Positions 54,481 through 64,000 of a stretch of DNA of 64,000 nt are shown piece after piece; the first letter of the stretch is position 1; every line of letters begins with the position of its first letter. A program made the translations under genes and the position numbers. The notes under the pieces were generated by a model. It worked only from the letters and a program-made list of their open reading frames with translations. It was not told the DNA's origin and did no database searches. The stretch is taken from assembly GCF_047663525.1 (NCBI RefSeq), contig NC_092617.1, positions 5,212,501-5,276,500 of the forward strand, in the 5' to 3' direction. This DNA comes from Anas platyrhynchos. Lineage: Eukaryota; Chordata; Aves; Anseriformes; Anatidae.

Positions 54481-54776
54481 CCATACGGCAAAGCAAATTA
54501 GATAACTGTTATTTAACTTGTTAGAAGATAAAAAAGAAAGTGTTTCAACAAGCAGCCACGGGAGGGAAGAATCACTGAACCCTTGATATGAGGGACTGTA
54601 CTTTGTTTTACTGACTACTGAAACAGCTGTGAGAACTGCAGAAAGGGACCCATGCATCCAGAATAAAAGGACCAGTAACTACTGAAACTTGGAGGGTTGA
54701 GTCCACTCCTGGGAAACTGAAACTCAAGCTAAGGAAGAACTAATATTCTGGCAACGAGGCTCTGCATGAATTAAGG

Positions 54777-54950
54777 ATGCCAAATAAAGGGGACAAGCCT
54801 GAAGGGAGGAAAGGGAGAAGGCAAGACCAGGGCAGGACCCTCCACTGCGGTGTGTATGGTCTACTGAGAGAGGCAACCCCTATGGGTATTGACTGCCGAG
54901 TGAGAGGGCCTCGACTGGACTTCTCCCACACTAAGGTCAGGTTGTCCTGA
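54777..54950 (+). pseudogene. Provirus A: short conserved frame, possibly env surface part
   Basis: A 57-codon frame (MPNKGDKPEGRKG..., then LHCGVYG and ATPMGIDCRVRGPRLDF) matching 59681-59884 (minus) in provirus B. It lies just before the env transmembrane remnant, so it may come from the env surface region; no firm domain seen. Confidence 0.45.
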
Positions 54951-55062
54951 GAAAATAACATAAGAACCTTTTTTTAACCTATATAAAATTGTGATTCATT
55001 TTCCAGGAGCTGGATCACCCTGACAGGCCGAACGGTAACACAAGCCTGAATCAACCCTGAAG

Positions 55063-55300
55063 GTGTTTGCCTATTATGATCCAGATACGTGGGCAGAAGA
55101 CAGATCCTGGGGCTATAGGACTCCAGTATATATACTTAATAGAATAATTAGGTTATTAGCTGTAATAGAAATAGTTATAAAAGGTGAGAACTGTTTTGTA
55201 TCAAAATTGCCTAGCTTTGGATTATTTACTAGCACAAGAAGGAGAAGTCTGTGGAAAATTTAGCTTTAGTAATTGCTGTTTAAAGATTGATAAAAAGGGT
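55063..55300 (+). pseudogene. Provirus A: env transmembrane subunit remnant, N-terminal part
   Basis: Reads [18 protein letters not shown], then [15 protein letters not shown] (heptad-like region). A deletion of about 60 nt removes the next part, which provirus B keeps. In another frame the DNA still encodes [18 protein letters not shown], a C-x7-CC motif of retroviral transmembrane subunits. Broken by deletion, frameshift and the nested LTR that follows. Confidence 0.75.
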
Positions 55301-55693
55301 GTTTCTTCCTAGTAGCTGATAGAATGTTATGTTCTGGTTTAGGATGAGAAGAATGTTAATAATATGCTGATGTTTTAATTGTTTTTAATTGTTACAGAGC
55401 AGTGCTTACACCAAGCCAAGGACCAAGCCAAATTCAGCTTCTCACTGTCCTGCTAGCAGGCAGGCTGGGAGGAGGGCCGGACTGCTCGGGGTTAGGTTGG
55501 GCATCGGACAGCAGGTAGTGAGCAATTGCATTGTGCATCACTTGTTTCATACACATTATTACTAGTAGTAATATTATCATCATTATTATTGTTATTATTA
55601 TTATTATTTTCTTGTTTTTATCTCAACTCACAGGCTTCACTTTCCCATTTCTCTCTCCCGTCCCTAAGAAGGAGGGGGGGGAGGTGAGCGAGC
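55301..55693 (+). mobile_element. ERVL LTR nested in provirus A env
   Basis: Starts mid-LTR at TTTCTTCCTAGTAGCTG, with the first 30 or so bases missing, and contains GCAATTGCATTGTGCATCACTTG and the (TTA)n. It ends at GAGGTGAGCGAGC. Provirus B has the same LTR with the same truncated edge (58856-59286), so insertion and truncation happened before the two copies separated. Confidence 0.85.
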
Positions 55694-56004
55694 AAACACA
55701 AACCTGGAAGGATATGGAATGGGATTTATTTTCATGGCTGCCTGGTGGACCATGGGTTAAAAGAGTGTTATTTTTATTATTATGTGGTGTAAAAATGTTA
55801 TTGTTTATACCTTGTATGATACCTTGTCTTACATTATTAATACACCGGGTGATAAATAGTACATTGGTAATAACTTCATTAAAAAAGGAAGGGAATATGT
55901 CAATTATGATGTTTAAGAATTGGACCCTCCAAGAACAAACTGATGAAATCCAATTATTAATAACAGAAGAGACACGAATTGTTGATATTAAAAAGAAGAT
56001 AAGG
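55694..56004 (+). pseudogene. Provirus A: env membrane anchor and tail remnant
   Basis: The frame that ends at 56040 reads TWKDMEWDLFSWLPGG, then a long hydrophobic stretch (VKRVLFLLLCGVKMLLFIPC) and LLIHRVINST. This fits the membrane anchor and cytoplasmic tail of a retroviral transmembrane subunit. It follows the nested LTR directly; intervening env is deleted. It differs clearly from provirus B at the same place, suggesting recombination. Confidence 0.7.
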
Positions 56005-56007
56005 GAT
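55989..56007 (+). promoter_or_regulatory. Polypurine tract of provirus A
   Basis: AAAAAGAAGATAAGGGA lies directly before the 3' LTR, as expected for plus-strand priming. Confidence 0.75.
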
Positions 56008-56851
56008 TGTGAGGAATGTTTTAACAAATCGTGTCCATAAAGAACAATTCTGTTTGAATCCTGTCTGCCTCTGGGCCCTGCACTGGCAGTTTAATTCTTG
56101 AACCACAGATGCAGTGTGTCCCAGTCTCCCCCTCATTCTAGTCCATTTATCACGTCTTCAGAAAACACTCCTTAAATTTATGAACCTGTTTGCTTTTGTT
56201 ATTCCGGACTTTTATTTCTAACAGTTACAGCTTTTTTTTCCTGTCTTCTTCGAGATTAACTTAACACTGCTATAGATGTGTCTGTGAATGGTTGGAGAAG
56301 AATGTTTTAATTACTCTTGAAGTGTCAAATAAGAAAGCTGTTTGTGTTTGATGTCTGGGAGTTTCAGAACAACTGATAACAACTAGTGACTGTTATGGGA
56401 TACTATGCGGATCTTTGGTATCTGGCTAGGGGGCCAAGAGATTAAGAGGAAGGAAAAAGAAGCTGAAGGACGGCTGGGAGACAAGACCTGTAGAGAGTGT
56501 TCCATAAACTTGGAATGGTGCCGAGTGAGTACAAAGGGTGAGAGGAAGACTACGAGCCTTCAGCATGAAAGACCCCTAGAGACCCCCAGAGGAGACTGAT
56601 GCGCATGCTCCAGTAGGAGGGACTGGACCCCGGAAGCTAATTATTATAATCTATTTTTTTAGAAGTAGTAATGAATATGTATTAGTCTAGGAGCATAAAA
56701 ATCAGCTGCTTGATGTAACTGGTGTGCATCCTGGTGGAGCGGAGACTCCCGGTGCACCCAGCGCTGTTTGCTTACCTCCATTCCTTTATATTCTTTTAAT
56801 AAATCCTATTTTTTATTTAATCCTAATTTGAATCCTGAGCCATTTATAACA
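56008..56851 (+). mobile_element. Provirus A, 3' LTR
   Basis: TGTGAGGAATG to TTTATAACA, 844 bp, AATAAA at 56798-56803. Flanks do not give a target duplication: GCAA precedes the 5' LTR (inside CR1) while TGAC of block R follows here. The provirus has therefore been rearranged since insertion, or formed by recombination between two insertions. Confidence 0.9.
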
Positions 56852-57414
56852 TGACTGACCTCAAAGTATCCCTAAAAGACAAAACTCAGCCCATAGCTGA
56901 TTCCTCTAGCTCTTACTCTCTTAATCACTCTGGTCTCTGCACTTCATACTAGCATTAAAATGATCCATTTTACACCAGAAAACTGCTTAAGAGACCTAAA
57001 CAAAACCCTAACACCAAATGAATTCTAGGGGCCATGGATCTGATCAGCTTGTGGGTCACAAGGAGGAGGTGGGTGGGAATGCTCTGAGGAGCTCAGCTCT
57101 GCCTCAGGATCTCTTGCCCCAGCAGCAGGAATGTGACTGTGGCAGGGACTGTGAGGTCACTTCTGTCTCTGCACTTGATAGGGCAGCAGCAGGAACATGT
57201 CACAGAAAGGGACTGTGAGATCACCTCTGCATGTAAGTCGTAGGAAACCCTTGACTTTTGAGAAGTCAAGGCACCTGCTTGGCATGCTGACTGGAGGATC
57301 CCCTCTGCCTCCAGACCCAGGAGGACCCAGACAGAAAGAAGGCCCCCGTATAGGTTGTCCTGTCCCTTCTGCTTGAGTCCATGAGTGGGCAGCAGGAGGC
57401 ACAAGGCTTGGCTG
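56852..57414 (-). repeat. Spacer between the two proviruses: block R, copy 4 (inverted)
   Basis: Same as 27600-27960 in order and orientation, then the reverse of 17380-17500. It ends at CAAGGCTTGGCTG, where the provirus B LTR begins. No gene. Confidence 0.75.
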
Positions 57415-58330
57415 TGTTATTAATGGCTTAGTCTTCTAAATAGGATTATAATCAAAGTTTACAATTTATTAAAGGAATAGAGGTAAGCAAACAGTGCTGG
57501 GTGTGCCGGGAGTCTTCGCTCCACCAGGACGCACACCAGTTACATCAAGTAGCTGATTTTTATGCTCCTAGACTAATACATATTCATTACTACTTCTAAA
57601 AAAAAATGGGTTATTATACTTAGCTTCCGGGATCCAGTCCCTCCTACTGGAGCATGTGCATCAGTCTCTGGTGGTCCCCCTGGGGGTGTCTGGGGGTCTT
57701 TCATGCTGAAAGCTTGTAGTCTTCCTCTCAGTTTTTTTTTTTTCTTGTCCTTCCCCTTTGTACTCCTTGGCAGCATGTCAAAAGCTTACATAGCATCCCC
57801 TGCAAATTTTGTCTCCTAGCCGTCCTTCAGCTTCTTTTTTTCTTCTCCTTAATCTCCTGGCCACCTGGCCAGATATCAGAGGCTTGCATAGTGTCCCATT
57901 CAGAAGCCATAATAGTCACTAGTTGTTAGCAGTTGTTCTGAAACCCCCAGACATCAGAGACTTCAAAGAAAGAACATACAAACACAAATAGCTCTCTTAT
58001 TGACACTTCATGAGTTGTTAAAACATTCCTCACAGGCCATTCACAGGGACACTCCAGTCACATCTATAGCAGTGCTAAATCAACCACAAAGAAGGGAAAA
58101 AGGCTGTAACTGTTAGGAATAAGAGTTTGGAACAACAAAAGCAAATAGGCTCATGGATTTGAGGAATATTGCTGAAGATTTGATAATTTGACTATAATGA
58201 GGGGGAGACTGGGACACTGGGAGGAAAGGGAAGAAACCACATCTGTGGAAGAATTAAATTGCCAGTGCAGGACCCAGAGACAGACAGAACTGCTCTTTAT
58301 TGACACGAATTGTTAAAACATTCCTTTGCA
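57415..58330 (-). mobile_element. Provirus B, 3' LTR (minus strand)
   Basis: On the minus strand it runs from TGCAAAGGAATG to CCATTAATAACA, 916 bp, with AATAAA at plus-strand 57465-57470 (TTTATT). Clearly the same LTR family as provirus A but more diverged than A's two LTRs are from each other, including an altered first few bases (TGCAAAGG against TGTGAGG). Confidence 0.85.
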
Positions 58331-58439
58331 AGGTACAACAACTTAACCATTCTGTTTTTCTTAGACTTGTGGTTATACAAGGATATGTAAGACAGAAGGT
58401 CACATTCATCATACCAGCACTGTTCCATACTGACATGAA

Positions 58440-58855
58440 TCAGATGAACATATATCACAGTCCCCCATCTCCTTTTTCATGGCATTGATTCATGTTTTCC
58501 TTTCTAATCAAGTTAATACTTGCCGAATTGATGCCAATTGATACCAATTCTGGATCTTTATTTGTTTTTATTATCATCAGAGAATGGGTTTTCTCTTTCC
58601 CTGGTTCTGGGTCAACCGGTATCACAGATATTTGCATTCCTTGTATAAACGAGTGTATTAGTTTGGTAATATTAAACATGGAATTATTAACAATCCTCCA
58701 CATATCCCCTATACAACCATCCTTATTTTAGCAAACCAATCACCACCCATAAAGTTCCCTTCCATAATCATCTTATCGATTCCATTCCAAATTTGAACTG
58801 GGACATGTGCAATTTTCTTCATTTCCTTTACAAGTTCATTTACAGCTTTTCTTTC
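58440..58855 (-). pseudogene. Provirus B: env transmembrane remnant, C-terminal part
   Basis: Minus strand directly after the nested LTR: ERKAVNELVKEMKKIAHVP, VQIWNGIDK, then FAKIRMVV, a stop, and GICGGLLIIPCLILPN (hydrophobic anchor). Several stops follow. It continues the env frame interrupted by the LTR. Confidence 0.7.
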
Positions 58856-59286
58856 TGTTGTGGTTTAACCCAGCAGGCAGCTAAACAACACACGGCCGCT
58901 CGCTCACCTCCCCCCCTCCTTCTCTGGGATGGGAGAGAGAAATGGGAAAGTGAAGCCTGTGAGTTCAGATTAAGACAAAAATAATAACAATAATAATGAC
59001 AATAATGATGATAATAGTACTACTAGTAATAATGTGTACGAAACAAGTGATGCACAATGCAATTGCTCGCCACCTGCTGTCCGATGCCCAGCCTAACTCC
59101 AAGCAGTCCGGCCCTCCTCCCAGCTCTTGACCCCCAGCCTGCCCACTGGCAGGACAGAGTGAGAAGCTGAAATGTCCTTGGTTTGGTGTAAGCACTGCTC
59201 TGCAACAATTAAAACATCAGCATATTATCAGCACTCTTCTCATCCTAAGCCAGAACATAGCATTCTACCAGCTACTAGGAAGAAAC
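58856..59286 (-). mobile_element. ERVL LTR nested in provirus B env
   Basis: Plus-strand start TGTTGTGGTTTAACCCAGC (a complete LTR 3' end); the far edge is truncated at AGGAAGAAA. Same insertion as 55301-55693, sharing the truncated edge next to AAGGGTG. Confidence 0.9.
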
Positions 59287-59560
59287 ACCCTTAAAATCAA
59301 TCTTTAAACAGCAATTACTAAAGTTAAATTTTCCACAGACTTCTCCTTCTTGTGCTAGTAAATAATCCAAAGCTAAGCGATTTTGATACAAAGCGGTTCT
59401 CATCTTGGTATTTTGCTTTGCAATTAATCCAAGTGCATCTCCGGTTTTATTTATAACTATTTCTATTACAGCTAATAACTTAATTATTCTATTAAGTATA
59501 TATATACTGCGGTCCTATAGCCCCAGGATCTGTCTTCTGCCCATGTAGCTGGATCATAAT
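59287..59560 (-). pseudogene. Provirus B: env transmembrane remnant, N-terminal part
   Basis: Better kept than in A: a minus-strand frame reads [37 protein letters not shown], then [15 protein letters not shown], with the C-x7-CC motif, up to the LTR edge. This is the heptad and disulfide-loop region of a retroviral transmembrane subunit. Shifts upstream break it. Confidence 0.8.
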
Positions 59561-59680
59561 AGGCCAACACCTTCAATCAAGGGGTTGGGCCCACTTTCAG
59601 GGTCGATTCAGGCTTGTGTTACTGTTCGGCCTGTCAGGGTGATCCAGATCCTGGAAAACAAATCACAGTTTTATATAGGT

Positions 59681-59884
59681 TTAAGAAAAAGAGGTTCTTA
59701 TGTTATTTTCGCAGGACAACCTGACCTTAGTGTGGGAGAAGTCCAGTCGAGGCCCTCTCACTCGGCAGTCAATACCCATAGGGGTTGCCTCCCTCGGTAG
59801 ACCATACACACCACAGTGGAGGGTCCTGCCCCGGTCTTGCCTTCTCCCTTTCCTCCCTTCAGGCTCGTCCCCTTTATTTGGCAT
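59681..59884 (-). pseudogene. Provirus B: short conserved frame, possibly env surface part
   Basis: 67 codons, MPNKGDEPEGRKG... then LHCGVYGLPREATPMGIDCR. Counterpart of 54777-54950 and slightly longer. Assignment to env is by position only. Confidence 0.45.
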
Positions 59885-60149
59885 CCTTAATTCATGCAGA
59901 GCCTCGTTGCCAGAATATTAGTTCTTCTTTAGCTTGAGTTTCAGTTTCCCAGGAGCAGACTCAACCTTCCAAGTTTCAGTAGTTACTGGTCCTTTTATTC
60001 TGGATGCGTGGGTCCCTTTCTGCGGTTCTCACAGCTGTTTCAGTAGTCAGTAAAACAAGGTACAGTCCCTCGCATCGAGGGTTCAGTGATTCTTCCCTCC
60101 TGTGTCTGCTTGTTGAAACACTTTTATCTTCGGTTATGTAATTTGCTTT

Positions 60150-61385
60150 GCTATTTAAAAAACAAAACAAACAAACAAACAAAAAAAAACAACAATGCAA
60201 CCAAATTGTTTTAGTAAATGATCACTTAACACCTTTGTACCCCAATGTGTTTGTACATGCAAACATCCCAATATTTGCTTCGCATAAGCTTTTGGCAATG
60301 TCTCTCATCTGGCAGCGTCTATTTTCCTTTTTCTAATTTAGCTCCTATTTTCTCCAGTTTTGTTTTGTTTTCCATTGCATTTCAAAGTCAGTCAAAAATT
60401 CCATAGGGGTTTCTTTTGGATTTTGTTGGAACAGATTCTCAATTCCCAATTTAACCAGATTTTGGTATTTACCATTCATTATTTCCGGGGTGACTATAGT
60501 CTCAGTGTGGGGCCGGTCAGGGGAATGCAATTGTCTACTGTTCCCTGAGCGGTCCCATTGGCAATCTGAACTCACTCATAAACTCACGCTGTTTTAAGGG
60601 TTAACTGCTTTTCTGTTTCCGTGACAACTCTCGACTGTCATGGTGCCTCTGCCCCAAAGGGCTCACACCGGTGATTTTGGGAATCACAGCCTCCTGTTGA
60701 GGCAGAACTATTAACATTCCTACATCCTCTTCCCCTGCTCATGCAACATCAAACAGCTCTGTTAAATACTACATGCCACACCTTCAACAACTCTTTTAAT
60801 CCTTCCTTTATTTTTCTCCAGCCTGTACTTTTCAAAGGCTCAGTCAGGGGCCAACTTCACTCCTTTTCCCTCTAAGATGCCGAAACAACATATCAGTATG
60901 AAACATTTAATCCTATTTTCCTTCTCTCCTCAAAAACAACATTAATTGCACAATAGTGTTATAGTCGATTGATCTATAAAGTGGCCATTTAGTTTACATA
61001 GTGGCCACCACTGACTGCAATACTTAGTGAAAGTCCCCGTGCTTTCTGTGCCTCATTTCAATCATAAATCCATGGAACTTCAGGAAAACAGCTGAAGCAT
61101 GCGGCCTCCAGTCTTCTAGACAAACATTATCACCTTTTCCACAAAAATTTACATTTCAACAGGACCGAATTTCATTTTCTCATGCACTTTGTTAGTAAGC
61201 CCATACAAAACAAGGAATCACTCCTGTGGATCCTTCAATATGGAGGTTTAAAAGGTATTGATGCCTAAATAAACTCGCTCTCCCCCTTCTTACCAAATTC
61301 CTAGAGCTCAAGCCCGAACCACCAAAGAAATGACTTTGCAACTCTCTCCGTTCTGCTTTGATAATCAGTCAGCCCCCTTCCCCCT
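60150..61385 (-). pseudogene. Provirus B: gag remnant
   Basis: Minus strand, many stops. Near 61000 it reads YCSQWWPLCKLNG, a matrix-like QWWPL motif; the frame at 60345-60575 has NLFQQNPKETPMEFLTDF, resembling the major homology region of capsid (Q...E.P..F). Provirus A has the receptor-like fragment in this slot instead. Domain calls are from remembered motifs and need a profile search. Confidence 0.55.
60155..60190. repeat. (AAAC)n simple repeat
   Basis: AAACAAAC units at the edge where provirus A and B sequences stop matching. Confidence 0.85.
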
Positions 61386-61495
61386 TTTCTTTTTGCCACT
61401 GACCATTCACCACAAATGGATGAGACACATGATTACTAGTTAGGAAAGAGAGTGTAACATCTGCTATACGGCTGCAGGCAGTGCCAGCTGCAACA

Positions 61496-61840
61496 TTAGG
61501 TTTGTGAAAGAGCCTGCCAGTGGTCATTTGGCAGTGTAATCTGCGTCTCTGCACTCCTGCCCCGCAACAGAGCTAAGTCATCATTAGTAATAGTTATAAC
61601 ACCGATCTGGGGACTAATAGTCTTTTTTGCATTGCAAGATAAACCTTTTATAAAAAGAATGCTAGAGAGAAGCAACACAGCCGCTGCTGCCGCTGCCTCC
61701 ATGGTCACATCAGACAGGCTGCAGGGTCCTGATGTCCGCCCCTCTGCTCTGTGCCAACTCGCCTCACGGTGAGGATCAGCTACCGGTGTCCACTGATGCC
61801 TCTGGTCTCCCGTAGCAACTCGATCTCGGATGTTCCGCAA
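61496..61840 (-). CDS. Provirus B: uncharacterised 114-codon ORF
   Basis: The only full-length version of a frame also found, shifted, in provirus A. It starts MRNIRDRVATGDQ, has a basic, polar first third, then a Met followed by EAAAAAAVLLLSSILFIKGLSC, which looks like a signal peptide or membrane segment, and ends with NAKKTISPQIG... DHWQALSQT. It lies between the leader and gag on the provirus strand, an odd place for a retroviral gene. I do not recognise it. An internal start (MEAAAAAAV) would give a small secreted peptide of about 65 residues. Translation is unproven. Confidence 0.4.
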   Translation of the reverse strand: MRNIRDRVATGDQRHQWTPVADPHREASWHRAEGRTSGPCSLSDVTMEAAAAAAVLLLSSILFIKGLSCNAKKTISPQIGVITITNDDLALLRGRSAETQITLPNDHWQALSQT

Positions 61841-61859
61841 TTACTTCAATTTCCCTGCG

Positions 61860-63069
61860 TTTTGCAGCTTCTGTCAGGTCTATTCTGTGTCTCTCAGAGC
61901 CATCCGTGGCTCTGCAGCGTCTCTCAGGGCTCTCTCCGTCCAGCGGTAGTTCCCTCCATAGTGTCTCGGCCCTCTCGGTGCCGCTCCGGTCTCTCGGCCT
62001 GTTCAGGTCTCAGCAAGTCCAGGTCGCGGCCTGTGCGGGCCTCATATGTTGCAGGAAGCATGTCATGTCATGCTCCTGCCTTTTTCTTGTCACAGACAAA
62101 ACATTTAAGAGCAAAAATAGGATACACAAGATACACTGGGCCCATATATTAGGCACCACCACTCAAAACTTGGATAAAACAGCACTTCTTTTCAGTCTGT
62201 CACGCACTTCGTTCGTCTCTGCCCACTCCCCTTGCGGAGAGTATGGAACAACGGATCAGAACTCTGCACTCGCTTTGCAGCAACGCTGCGTCTCACTCAC
62301 ACAGCACACTCGCACACGGAGGCCTCCAGCACATCTCATTCATACCACAGGAATATAATTTAGAATGATAACCAACCAAACAAGTATTGTCTCTGACTGT
62401 GTTCTTCGTGAAGTGACTTGTAACACTTTGTTTAAAACCCTTACATTTACACAAATACTTTCAACACAAAATACATACATAAAAACACATACAATTATTA
62501 ACACTCCAGTTAGTATCCCTCCAGCAGCCGAAAACATACCGTTTGTCTGCAGTTTCAGGAGATCTTTGCTCCTGCGGTGAGCAGCTGAGAGTGGAGTCCC
62601 CTCCGAGCAAAAACACTCAGGGTGCAACTAGGGGCGTCCACGTTGCAGCCGATCCCGCAGCCGAGCAGAGTGTCTCCTGCCTGGCTCACCAAAATGACTC
62701 ACAGAAAGCTGACTCCACAATCAATAAGATTGTAAAGTAGGTATGTTTACTCAGTTCCGTGCAGCACGGGGCGGGTAGTCCCACCAAAGTCATGCACGCC
62801 TAACGTGGCAAATTGCTTTAGTAAAAAGTTACATATACATGAACATTCCTATACATACACATATTTCTAAGCTGTCCCTTTGTGAACAGTCCTCCTTATC
62901 TTAGACCCCTTGATTAAAGTCTGAACCATGAGGTTTTTGATCTGGTTCTCGGGGCCCGAGAGGCTCCTTTTATCTGGTGGTATAAGTGCAGCACAGGCAC
63001 AAATGTAGCACATATTCATTCTTAATCAATTGCTCTCTAATTTCTAATTCCAATGTTTCAGCTTGCTCT
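61860..63069 (-). mobile_element. Provirus B internal region, shared with A
   Basis: Reverse complement of about 52345-53560, with few differences. It includes the same LTR-end-like junction (plus strand near 62690) and the GC-rich stretch around 61900-62040. It is cut at 63069 by provirus C. Confidence 0.85.
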
Positions 63070-63546
63070 TGTGGGAATAGAAATGTTGTTTTTGCAGAGT
63101 TGCATTGTTTAGAAGGAGGGAATGTGGTACTGAGATATGCTTACAGTGATAAGAATGTTTAGCAGGCGACCTAGTAAAATGCAGACAACCAGACTCCTTA
63201 GGACAATTAGGTGAAAATCACGGTGTCAAGTCAAGTCAGATAAGTGAAGAAACATTACCACTTCAAGCAGTAAAAATGTCAAAAGAAATTTGAAATTTAA
63301 CAGGCCGGCAACTGAAGGCCATGCATTGTTTGTGAAGCATCAGATAGATTGTGAACCTGGATTACCCACTCAGTGGGGAAACAGGGGAGGGTCCTGCCAT
63401 CAAAAGGTATATAAACTGTGTTTTGGAACTAGTAGATGCGCTCTCTCCTGCTTGTGGGGCGCCCGCCATTGCAATCGCGAATAAATTACTACTTCACTGA
63501 GATCCTCGCCTGAGCCTAAGTTATTGGCTACGGAGTGTTTCTCACA
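63070..63546 (+). mobile_element. Provirus C, 5' LTR
   Basis: TGTGGGAATAG to TTTCTCACA, 477 bp, with a TATA box (GGTATATAAAC, about 63406-63416) and AATAAA at 63480-63485. It interrupts provirus B at GCTCT/T; the intact sequence at 52340-52355 in A shows the uninterrupted form. Youngest of the three insertions by nesting. Confidence 0.85.
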
Positions 63547-63549
63547 ATT

Positions 63550-63567
63550 TGGGGGATCGTCCGGGAT
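63550..63567 (+). promoter_or_regulatory. Primer-binding site of provirus C (tRNA-Pro-like)
   Basis: TGGGGGATCGTCCGGGAT, one base different from the provirus A site, 3 nt after the LTR. Confidence 0.85.
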
Positions 63568-64000
63568 CCAGTCACCTACTGGGGAGCCCCACCACCGCAG
63601 TAGCAGGAAGGCATGCCCCGCTGATTTCAGCGGTCCTGTACATCGACAGTGGCGGTTCTGCGGAAAGCTGACAGAGGGCCCGAGACTGGTTAAAGAGGCA
63701 GGATCCGTGAAGTAGTGGGGAAAGGAAGAAGGTAGGCACTCCGGGTTTTTAAGAATCGATCCGGTAACTCTGTGCACAGACCAAGGTAAGAAATATTAAG
63801 TATTGCCTTGGGGGTCGGGTATCTGGCGTATGGTAAGCCCTTGCACGGGGAAGTGCTTGGAAGTACACCAGGGAATCTGGTAAACTCAGGTGTGCGGTAA
63901 CGCTGGCATGGGGAAGTGCTTGGCGGTACACCCCCATTTTTCAGTACGTTGGTGTGGTACACTGCAGAAGGGAAATTTCTGTAGCACATACTGGCGAGGG
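63568..64000 (+). mobile_element. Provirus C leader, running off the window
   Basis: No gag start seen yet. 63838-63875 and 63908-63940 repeat GGGGAAGTGCTTGG.(A/C).(G)GTACACC, an imperfect tandem repeat of about 70 bp period. Minus-strand frames here are not supported as genes. Confidence 0.75.

Noticed and set aside
63400..63989. Minus-strand frames of up to 125 codons at the window end
   Set aside because: They run antisense through the LTR and leader of provirus C and show no domain.

Overview
The window is bird genomic DNA. Three things point there: six class II olfactory receptor (OR) loci of the bird-expanded gamma-c (OR14-like) type, many CR1 LINE fragments ending in the typical ATTCTRTG octamers, and bird-type ERVL LTRs plus a gammaretrovirus-like ERV. 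There is no operon logic, and I found no tRNA or rRNA gene and no CRISPR array. The species cannot be fixed from the sequence.

Positions 1-48,400 are an OR array. Six near-identical single-exon OR loci lie in mixed orientation: OR1 (1923-2858, -), OR2 (10925-11866, +), OR3 (24391-25305, +), OR4 (31313-32257, -, one nonsense codon), OR5 (39183-40097, +, stop at the TM7 Tyr) and OR6 (45555-46505, -). An older OR pseudogene of another subfamily lies at about 8130-8830 (-). Each of the six sits in a duplicated module. A GC-rich block, called block P here, lies 0.8-1.9 kb upstream of the start codon, and a predicted splice acceptor lies just before each ATG. OR1, OR2, OR4 and OR6 also keep an AATAAA about 200-250 nt past the stop. 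OR3 and OR5 share a different tail and 3' flank. The OR2 and OR4 modules are mirror images over several kb (order S, U, ERVL pol, V, R). Most long open frames in the GC-rich blocks are by-products of base composition.

Between the ORs lie CR1 copies (6.2-7.3, 18.7-21.1, 48.6-50.6 kb and several 3' ends), ERVL solo LTRs (two with 5-bp target duplications), an ERVL provirus remnant at 35.5-37.7 kb, ERVL pol scraps and simple repeats.

Positions 50,600-64,000 are retroviral. A plus-strand provirus (50614-56851) has two LTRs, a tRNA-Pro primer site, a leader with tandem repeats, a stub of gag and an env transmembrane remnant. A related minus-strand provirus (57415-63069) faces it across a 563-bp spacer and carries gag and env remnants. 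Both carry the same truncated ERVL LTR at the same env site. A third provirus begins at 63070, inside the second, and runs off the window.

The most unusual feature is inside the plus-strand provirus at 54129-54480. There, in sense orientation and in the slot where the sister copy has gag, lies a collapsed, intronless segment that reads as a VLDL-receptor-like cDNA: signal-peptide-like stretch, LDLR class A cysteine modules and EGF-like modules in the receptor's own order. It looks like host mRNA captured by a retroelement.
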